Assembly (NCBI GenBank): GCA_021160245.1
Contig: JAGHCW010000118.1
Coordinates: 1-21,458 of the forward strand
DNA length: 21,458 nucleotides
Reading direction: 5' to 3'
Source: a bacterium
GTDB taxonomy: Bacteria; B130-G9
Numbering within the stretch: the stretch's first letter is position 1; each line of letters opens with the position of its first letter. Of the stretch, positions 8,853 to 15,138 are shown piece after piece. The translations under genes and the position numbers were made by a program. The notes beneath the pieces are model-generated. The model saw nothing but the letters and a program-made list of their open reading frames with translations. It was not told where the DNA came from and did no database searches.

Positions 8853-9934
8853 GTAATCGCAAAGAGCTTCTGGGCACCATCGCCAAGATCATCTCTGACT
8901 ATCGGGAAGGAGATATTCCCCCAAGAGCGCCCGAACTCATCGAGCACTGGCTTCAGCAGTTCCCAGCATCGATCCAAGACGATCTTCTCGAGGCATGCGT
9001 TCATGTCTTCAAGAAAACCTATATTTCACTCACTTCTTTCAGGAGCTTTCTCACAGGTCTTGCTGTCTCAGATAAGCTGTATCCGGGCTGCGAGCCTTCC
9101 GATTATTGGCTGGAAGCGAATCTCCTTGACATTCAACAAGGGGGTAACAGCCAGAAAGAGATCCTTGAGATATTTGATGAGATCCTCCAAGATGAACACG
9201 GCTTTGGACTGGCGGATACAGGCAGCGGCGACGGGGATTTCGTATATATTGACGACTGCATGGGAACAGGAAATAGGGTCAAGCATGACATCTGCAGTTG
9301 GCTTGACCAGGACACTCCCAGACAGATAACCTTGAAAGTAGTAACACCGATTCTATATGCCGGTTCATGGTGGATTGACGAGTGGATCAAACAGAAGGCC
9401 ACTGAAAACGGGAAAACGATAACGATAGAGAAGTATTATCTGGATGATTCATATTTGGAGAATAGAAAGGGCTACAGGAACAACTCAGATGTGCTATGGC
9501 CCACAGAGATTCCCGACGATGGATGTGTTCGGGCCTACTGTGACCTGCTGAGTGAGAGAGGTTACCCGCATGAAGTGCGAGCCCGTGGTAATCCTGGAGC
9601 CGCTGAAATCTTTCGAGATGATTCCCAGAAGATCCTGCTGGAGCAGGCCTTTCTCGTTAGAGGCTGCCAGATTCGTCGCGAGAATCCCAATCTTCCGGAG
9701 GTCGCTCGTCCGCTTGGATACAACAAGCTCCATTCCCTTGGCTTTGGCTCGATGTTCGTCATGTATCGAAACTGCCCAAATAACTGCCCGCTTGTGTTTT
9801 GGGTGGAGCAGGATGAGTATCCGGCTCTGTTTCCGCGAAAGACCAATACCCAGACGAGGGAGGGGGCCCTGTTTTCGCCGAAGACGCCTGCTCGGCCAAC
9901 GGAGGAATCCATCCCAGAGGACTTTCCTTTCTAA
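8849..9934 (+). CDS. Phosphoribosyltransferase-like protein (PRTase-CE type)
   Basis: A 361-residue protein with a clear type I PRTase PRPP-binding motif, FVYIDDCMGTGNRV (Asp135-Asp136, then GTG), preceded by a helical N-terminal region. Type I PRTases use PRPP to make N-glycosidic bonds with bases; conflict-system versions (PRTase-CE, also effectors of some retrons) have no settled substrate. I take ATG 8849 as start, because it overlaps the OLD stop as ATGA; TTG 8825 would add eight basic residues inside the OLD gene. Its own TAA shares a base with the next ATG (TAATG). The overlaps suggest it acts with the OLD nuclease, the NADAR-methylase, or both. The C-terminal 200 residues show no second domain I recognise. 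Confidence 0.8.
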   Translation: MSNRKELLGTIAKIISDYREGDIPPRAPELIEHWLQQFPASIQDDLLEACVHVFKKTYISLTSFRSFLTGLAVSDKLYPGCEPSDYWLEANLLDIQQGGNSQKEILEIFDEILQDEHGFGLADTGSGDGDFVYIDDCMGTGNRVKHDICSWLDQDTPRQITLKVVTPILYAGSWWIDEWIKQKATENGKTITIEKYYLDDSYLENRKGYRNNSDVLWPTEIPDDGCVRAYCDLLSERGYPHEVRARGNPGAAEIFRDDSQKILLEQAFLVRGCQIRRENPNLPEVARPLGYNKLHSLGFGSMFVMYRNCPNNCPLVFWVEQDEYPALFPRKTNTQTREGALFSPKTPARPTEESIPEDFPF

Positions 9935-12900
9935 TGCAGAACCAAAGCCAAATCCGAACCTATGTGATGGCAGAATGCGCAGTTTTCAGGAAGACCAAAG
10001 AGCGCTTCGGTGGCCTTTCCAACATGGCGCCTGGTTTTCCGCTCCATGTCAATGGCGCCCATATTCTGACTTCTGAGGCTCTCTATCAAGCCTGCCGGTT
10101 TCCAGACCGGCCGGACCTTCAGGAGCTGATCATAAGGCAGCGAAGCCCGATGACTGCAAAGATGAAGAGCAAGCCTCATCGAAAGGAGCATACAAGGCGA
10201 GATTGGGACCGGGTTCGAGTCAAAATTATGCGATGGTGCCTCCGCGTCAAGCTCGCGCAGAACTGGAACAGTTTTGGCGCCCTACTGCAGACCACTGGTG
10301 ATCGCCCGATCGTGGAAAACTCACACAAAGACAGGTTCTGGGGCGCGGTTCCCGTCGACGAGACGACTCTTGAGGGCCGGAATACGCTTGGGAGGCTGCT
10401 GATGGAGCTCCGCGAAGAGCTTCGAGCTGATGCAGAGCATTTGAGGAATGTCGAGCCGCCACCCATACCGAGATTCCATCTTCTAAGAGAGCCAATACAA
10501 ACCATAAGAGCCCATACAGACGTGAGGGGTATTGGGAGAGAACAGCCTACACGGCAGACCGAGCTGCCTGAAAAGCCAATGCCCAAGGCGCAACCGCCTG
10601 AGAGGACACATAGTGAGGGAGTGATGCAGACTATAGCGAAGCCGGAGTGCCATCAAGCAGATGCAGAAAAGACGACAATCCCCAAAGGATGCAAGCGGCT
10701 GGCGGAGGTGGATTTCCCGATTGCGGAGGTGTCGAGGCATTCGGTGCGAGAGAAGTCCATCAGACATGGACATCCAAGCACGCTGCACCTGTGGTGGGCG
10801 AGGCGCCCTCTGGCTGCGTGTCGGGCTGTGCTTCTCGAGTTGTTGCTGCCCGATCCGTGCGACCCAGACTGCCCGGATCCCTTCAAGGGCAGAGCGAGGG
10901 AGCTTCTTCCTGCCGTTCAGGGCAGGCCAGGGCCATCCGACCTTGATCTACGCAGGGCGCTCTTGAAGTTCGTCGCCGACTTCGCCAACTGGGACAATTC
11001 GAGTCATCCTAAGTATCTGAAAGTCGGTCGGGGACTTGTGAAGGCCGCGCACCCTGAGGAAACTCCCCTCGTCGTTGATCCCTTTGCGGGAGGCGGTTCG
11101 ATTCCGCTTGAGGCGTTGCGCCTCGGCTGTGATGCTTTCGCTAGCGACCTCAACCCCGTCGCCTGTCTCATCCTGAAGGTGATGCTGGAGGATATCCCTC
11201 GTCATGGGCCAGAACTAGCCGATGAGCTCCGTCGCGTTGGGAAGGAGATCAAGGAGAAGGCGGAGCAAGAGCTGGCCGAATTCTACCCGAAAGATCCAGA
11301 CGGTTCGACTCCCATCGCTTATCTTTGGGCACGGACGGTACGGTGTGAGTCTCCCGACTGCGGAGCGGAGATACCTCTGATGCGTTCCTTCTGGCTCTGC
11401 AAAAAGGCCAAGCGAATGCGAGCTCTAAGACCAATTATTCACCACAGAGACACGGAGAACGCCGAGAAGAGAAATGAGTCTATGTGTCCCCGTGGTGACT
11501 TCCCTCATATCCACTTCGAGATCTTTGAGCCCAAGAGCGAGAGCGAGGTCCACGCGGGCACCGTATCTCGTGCAAAGGCGACCTGCCTGTGCTGTGGGAT
11601 GGTCCTGCCCCCTAAAAGGGTGCGGGCGCAGCTCTCTAAACAGCGAGGGGGAGCAGATGTTGTCTTTCATAAAAGAGACATAAAGACGGAGGAAAGGAAG
11701 GCAGACCTTATCTCTCCGTGGTGCAGGATTGGCGGTGCGCGGATGCTGGCCGTCGTAACGCTCAAGCCCGTAGAGAAGGGCCGGCATTACCGTCAGCCCA
11801 CAGACCGCGATTATGAGGCGGTCTGGAAGGCCCAGCAACAACTTGAATCTATCCTCGACGAGTGGGAACGAGGCGACAAGAAAGGCCTATGCCCACTGCC
11901 CGATGAGCCACTTCCGCCTATAGGGACCCTGGGATTTCGTGTTCAAAGATATGGCATGATAACATGGGGGGATCTTTTTGCGGCAAGACAGAAAGTGAGA
12001 CTGCTACAACTGCAACGGCAAATCCTGAAAGAGAATGGCCACGCTCTTCTGTTATTCCTCGCTCTTCTGTTTGGGAAAGTTGCGGATGGGAATAACTCCC
12101 TGTCACGCTGGATGGCCGGCTATGAGCATCCGGTCGGCCTGTTCAGTCGGCAGGCAATACCGATTGTGTGGGACTTCTGCGAGCAGGCTATTGGATGTCA
12201 TACCGGAGCCGCATTGGTTTCAGCAACGAATAGTATCGCAAGGGTGATTGAGTTCAATGCCATTCCCTCTCCAGGGCAGTGTCAGCAGGAGGACGCACGC
12301 TGCTCGTCTATACCACAAGGATCATGCCGTGTATGGTTCACGGATCCGCCTTACTATGACGCTATTCCCTATGCGGACTTATCGGACTTTTTCTTCGTCT
12401 GGCTCAAGCGCTTGATCTCCTATAACGCATTAATGCAGAGCTCACACGAATCAGACCCCAAACTCACACCCAAAGATCGCGAGATCGTGCAGGATGAAAC
12501 TAAGACCTTTGATGGAGCTCCAAAGGATAGGAGTTTTTTTGAAAACAGCATGAAAGTCGTCTTCTCAACCGGCCGGCGAGTCCTCTGCGACGATGGAATT
12601 GGCTCCATCGTATTTGCCCACAAGACAACCAGCGGATGGGAGGCCCTTCTATCAGGTCTCAGCAAAGGCGGATGGACGATTACTGCGTCTTGGCCGATCT
12701 CCACCGAAATGACATCTCGACTAAGGGCCCGCGATTCCGCAGCACTTGCCACCAGCGTTCACCTCATCTGCCGCCCGCGTCCTGCGGATGCCCCAGTGGG
12801 CGATTGGGCGGATGTGCTGCGTGAACTGCCGAGTCGGGTTCGTGATTGGATTGAGCGTCTTCAGTCGGAAGGTATCCGAGGCGCGGACCTCGTCTTTGCT

Positions 12901-13752
12901 TGCATTGGCCCTGCGCTTGAGATATTCAGCCGCTACTGCCGCGTCGAGACCGCCGAGGGCCAGGAGGTGAAGCTGGCCGAATACCTGGAGAAGGTCTGGG
13001 AAGTTGTGGGGCGCATGGCGCTTGAGCAGATTCTTGGCACGGAAGAGTCGCGAGTGAGCAATGGGGCGGGAAGTGTCCTAGAGGAGGACGCCCGTCTGAC
13101 AGCACTATTCCTATGGACGCTCCAGTCCACGGGTAAGGAAGTTACGGAGACACAAGAGAGCACAGAGAGGGAAGGTGGGGCTACAGAAGAGGGTGAGGAG
13201 GATGCTGACGATGCGTCTGGCCGTCGAGGCAAGGCAAAGGGTTATTCGCTCGTTTTCGACCTGGTGCGCCGCTTTGCTCAGCCGTTGGGAATAGGCCTCC
13301 CGAAATGGGAGGACCGCATCATCAAGACTGAGAAGGGCGTCGTTCGCCTTCTGCCTGTCTCAGAGCGTGCGAGGCAGCTATTCGGCAAGGATGGGGTCGG
13401 CCAGGCGGCAGACTGGATCGAGGCTCAACCCGACAAAGCTGCCCAATTGGCCCTCTTCCCCGAGTTAGAGGATCAGGCCCCCAAGATTCGTGGTCGGCGT
13501 AAGAGGGCTATCGTCGATCCGAAGGGGCTTGAAGGTGACGCGATGCGCGAGGCCACGACGCTCGATCGTGTGCACGCAGCGATGTTGCTCCAGGCGAGTG
13601 GTCAGGCGAATGCGCTTCGGGCGCTGATCAAGGCCGAGCAAGGAAGGGGCCCGAATTTCATGCGCCTTGCGAACGCGCTCTCTGCGCTCTATCCTCGCGG
13701 CAGCGAGGAGAAGCGTTTGCTGGATGCAATGCTTCTCGCTGTGCCGAGGTAG
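9934..13752 (+). CDS. NADAR domain fused to DUF1156 adenine-type DNA methyltransferase
   Basis: A single 1272-residue frame joins two proteins that are usually separate. Residues about 10-170 are a NADAR (YbiA-like) domain: GGLSNMAPGFPL, SEALYQACRF, SPMTAKM, ENSHKDRFWGA and LGRLLMELREEL. NADAR enzymes cleave N-glycosidic bonds, and some remove ADP-ribose from guanine in DNA. After a proline-rich linker, residues about 250-310 are DUF1156 (HLWWARRPLAACRA), followed by a gamma-class methyltransferase: motif I DPFAGGGS at 382, catalytic DPPYYDAIPY at 804, and Cys471/476 with Cys551/554 as a probable zinc ribbon. The protein should methylate adenine in DNA to mark self. Start ATG 9934 overlaps the PRTase stop. 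A palindromic repeat is inserted in frame at residues 502-522, and 1070-1095 is an acidic low-complexity linker. Confidence 0.92.
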   Translation: MQNQSQIRTYVMAECAVFRKTKERFGGLSNMAPGFPLHVNGAHILTSEALYQACRFPDRPDLQELIIRQRSPMTAKMKSKPHRKEHTRRDWDRVRVKIMRWCLRVKLAQNWNSFGALLQTTGDRPIVENSHKDRFWGAVPVDETTLEGRNTLGRLLMELREELRADAEHLRNVEPPPIPRFHLLREPIQTIRAHTDVRGIGREQPTRQTELPEKPMPKAQPPERTHSEGVMQTIAKPECHQADAEKTTIPKGCKRLAEVDFPIAEVSRHSVREKSIRHGHPSTLHLWWARRPLAACRAVLLELLLPDPCDPDCPDPFKGRARELLPAVQGRPGPSDLDLRRALLKFVADFANWDNSSHPKYLKVGRGLVKAAHPEETPLVVDPFAGGGSIPLEALRLGCDAFASDLNPVACLILKVMLEDIPRHGPELADELRRVGKEIKEKAEQELAEFYPKDPDGSTPIAYLWARTVRCESPDCGAEIPLMRSFWLCKKAKRMRALRPIIHHRDTENAEKRNESMCPRGDFPHIHFEIFEPKSESEVHAGTVSRAKATCLCCGMVLPPKRVRAQLSKQRGGADVVFHKRDIKTEERKADLISPWCRIGGARMLAVVTLKPVEKGRHYRQPTDRDYEAVWKAQQQLESILDEWERGDKKGLCPLPDEPLPPIGTLGFRVQRYGMITWGDLFAARQKVRLLQLQRQILKENGHALLLFLALLFGKVADGNNSLSRWMAGYEHPVGLFSRQAIPIVWDFCEQAIGCHTGAALVSATNSIARVIEFNAIPSPGQCQQEDARCSSIPQGSCRVWFTDPPYYDAIPYADLSDFFFVWLKRLISYNALMQSSHESDPKLTPKDREIVQDETKTFDGAPKDRSFFENSMKVVFSTGRRVLCDDGIGSIVFAHKTTSGWEALLSGLSKGGWTITASWPISTEMTSRLRARDSAALATSVHLICRPRPADAPVGDWADVLRELPSRVRDWIERLQSEGIRGADLVFACIGPALEIFSRYCRVETAEGQEVKLAEYLEKVWEVVGRMALEQILGTEESRVSNGAGSVLEEDARLTALFLWTLQSTGKEVTETQESTEREGGATEEGEEDADDASGRRGKAKGYSLVFDLVRRFAQPLGIGLPKWEDRIIKTEKGVVRLLPVSERARQLFGKDGVGQAADWIEAQPDKAAQLALFPELEDQAPKIRGRRKRAIVDPKGLEGDAMREATTLDRVHAAMLLQASGQANALRALIKAEQGRGPNFMRLANALSALYPRGSEEKRLLDAMLLAVPR
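11439..11498. mobile_element. Palindromic intergenic-type repeat inserted in frame in the methylase
   Basis: TCACCACAGAGACAC (11439-11453) pairs with GTGTCCCCGTGGTGA (11484-11498) at 13 of 15 positions. The ends and the inner AGACACGGAGAA resemble a widespread bacterial non-coding repeat beginning CACCACAGAGACAC. It encodes IHHRDTENAEKRNESM, foreign to the flanking DUF1156 sequence, which resumes as FPHIHFEIFEP. It keeps the frame open. Confidence 0.65.
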
Positions 13753-13762
13753 GGAGGGATTC

Positions 13763-14728
13763 ATGAAGACATACGGCAATGCGCGACCAATGTTGATCAT
13801 CAGAGCCAAAGGGCCAGCCACGAAGCACGGAAGTATCCCCCTCAAAGATCTACTGCTGCTGGGAAAGGGAATACAGACGGCCATTCAGCGCGTGGCTCGA
13901 GTCCTGGTTGGCCAGGGAGATAGTGGAAGACCGGGAAAGCCTCCAAAAGATGTTGCCTCAAGTTGCCTGTTGGAGGTAATAGCTCTGAATCGGGGCAGCT
14001 TCGAGCTGGCACTCGACCTTCCCCGGGACCAATTGCCAATTGCCCATCTGGGCATGGAGGCGATAAACAAGCTCCTTGACGGCCTGGAGGCGATCCAAGA
14101 GGGCAATGGCCCCATGCCGGCGGGCTTCGACAAGGGTGTTCTGCATAGCCTCAAGGATATTGGGGCAGACATCGGGAAGGGAATAGACGCCGTTGAGATT
14201 GAGTCCAGGCTGCAATCCGTAGCTAGAAGGTTTGCTCTGAACAAAGAGGTGAAGAGTCTGATCGCTAAGCGCATCCAAGGCCCAGTTGCGGCGTTGAGGT
14301 CCATCGAAGGGCGGCTGTTGATGGCCGATTTCGGCCATGCAAAGGAGAAATGTCGCATTCATCCACCTGCGGGACAACCCATCGTATGCAGCTTTGACGA
14401 ATCGCTTGAGGATACTGTCTATGAACATCTGAGGCAGTACGTTCGAATCACGGGTGAGACTCAGGAGGACGCTACTACAGGGAGAATCTCGAGCATTAAC
14501 ATCACGGACATTGAACCTGTCATCATAGAAAACCAGGAGGTTGGAACTTTCTCAGCGGAGGAATTCTGGGAGCGTAAATCCCTTGAGCAGTTGGCGAAAG
14601 AGCAGGAGATATCCCCAATCGCCGATCTGGATGATATCTGGGGCAAAGGTGCTGACCTTTGGGAAGACAACGATGATTTCGATGCTTTCATTGCTGGGAC
14701 CAAAGGAATTCCTGACGGGCTAGCTTGA
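13763..14728 (+). CDS. Antitoxin-like partner of the PIN nuclease (no assigned family)
   Basis: A 321-residue protein I cannot place in a named family. It has a long helical N-terminal region, a middle segment ending in GRLLMADFGHAKEKCRIHPP, a beta-rich stretch (GRISSINITDIEPVII), and an acidic tail FWERKSLEQLAKEQEISPI then WEDNDDFDAFIAG. Acidic tails of this kind in VapB- and AbrB-type antitoxins bind the PIN toxin. Proteins with this tail, encoded just before PIN genes, are known to me. The ATG at 13763 has GGAGGG just upstream; the frame is open back to 13667 but that overlaps the methylase. Its TGA shares a base with the PIN start (TGATG). I infer an antitoxin or PIN-regulator role. Confidence 0.7.
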   Translation: MKTYGNARPMLIIRAKGPATKHGSIPLKDLLLLGKGIQTAIQRVARVLVGQGDSGRPGKPPKDVASSCLLEVIALNRGSFELALDLPRDQLPIAHLGMEAINKLLDGLEAIQEGNGPMPAGFDKGVLHSLKDIGADIGKGIDAVEIESRLQSVARRFALNKEVKSLIAKRIQGPVAALRSIEGRLLMADFGHAKEKCRIHPPAGQPIVCSFDESLEDTVYEHLRQYVRITGETQEDATTGRISSINITDIEPVIIENQEVGTFSAEEFWERKSLEQLAKEQEISPIADLDDIWGKGADLWEDNDDFDAFIAGTKGIPDGLA

Positions 14729-15075
14729 TGATGGATACACTGCTGCTCGACACCAACATTGTCTCCTACGTTATGAAGGGCGACACTCGAGCAGAGAAAT
14801 ATCGTCCGTATTTCGCTGGAAGGACGTTGGCGATATCCTTCATGACCGTGGGCGAGCTGTATGAGGGCGCGTATCGGGCAGGCTGGTCCGAGCCTAGATT
14901 GAGGAGGTTGAGGGAAGAAATAAGACGATACTTGGTAATCCCTTTCTCATTCGCGGTTTGTGTGACCTGGGGACAACTTCGCGCTGAGCGCCGCAAGCAA
15001 CCTATTTCCGTTGCGGACGGATGGATTGCTGCAACGGCTCTCGCGCACGCGTGCCCGCTCCTACTCATAATCTAA
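14728..15075 (+). CDS. VapC-like PIN-domain nuclease, C-terminus frameshifted
   Basis: PIN ribonucleases of VapC type cut tRNA or rRNA and act as toxins. As read the protein has 115 residues. Acidic metal-binding residues are present at Asp8 (LLLDTN), Glu43 (TVGELYEG) and Asp97 (SVADGWIAATAL). The expected end, THNLNDFTGISELEILTEY, with the fourth acidic position, is found in the -1 frame from 15063; adding one base near 15061-15063 would give about 143 residues ending at 15158 and overlapping the DUF499 start. As written the last strand is replaced by LII. Start ATG 14728 overlaps the antitoxin stop; ATG 14731 is equally possible. It is either a broken toxin or a one-base sequence error. Confidence 0.8.
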   Translation: MMDTLLLDTNIVSYVMKGDTRAEKYRPYFAGRTLAISFMTVGELYEGAYRAGWSEPRLRRLREEIRRYLVIPFSFAVCVTWGQLRAERRKQPISVADGWIAATALAHACPLLLII

Positions 15076-15138
15076 ACGATTTCACTGGAATTTCTGAGCT
15101 TGAGATTCTAACGGAATACACTCGTCAGAAGAGGGACA

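Noticed and set aside
8849-9934. Type III retron with a PRTase effector
   Set aside because: No reverse transcriptase gene or retron msr/msd-like structure is present.
13667-13762. N-terminal extension of the antitoxin-like gene
   Set aside because: It overlaps the methylase C-terminus in another frame, while ATG 13763 has a strong GGAGGG site.
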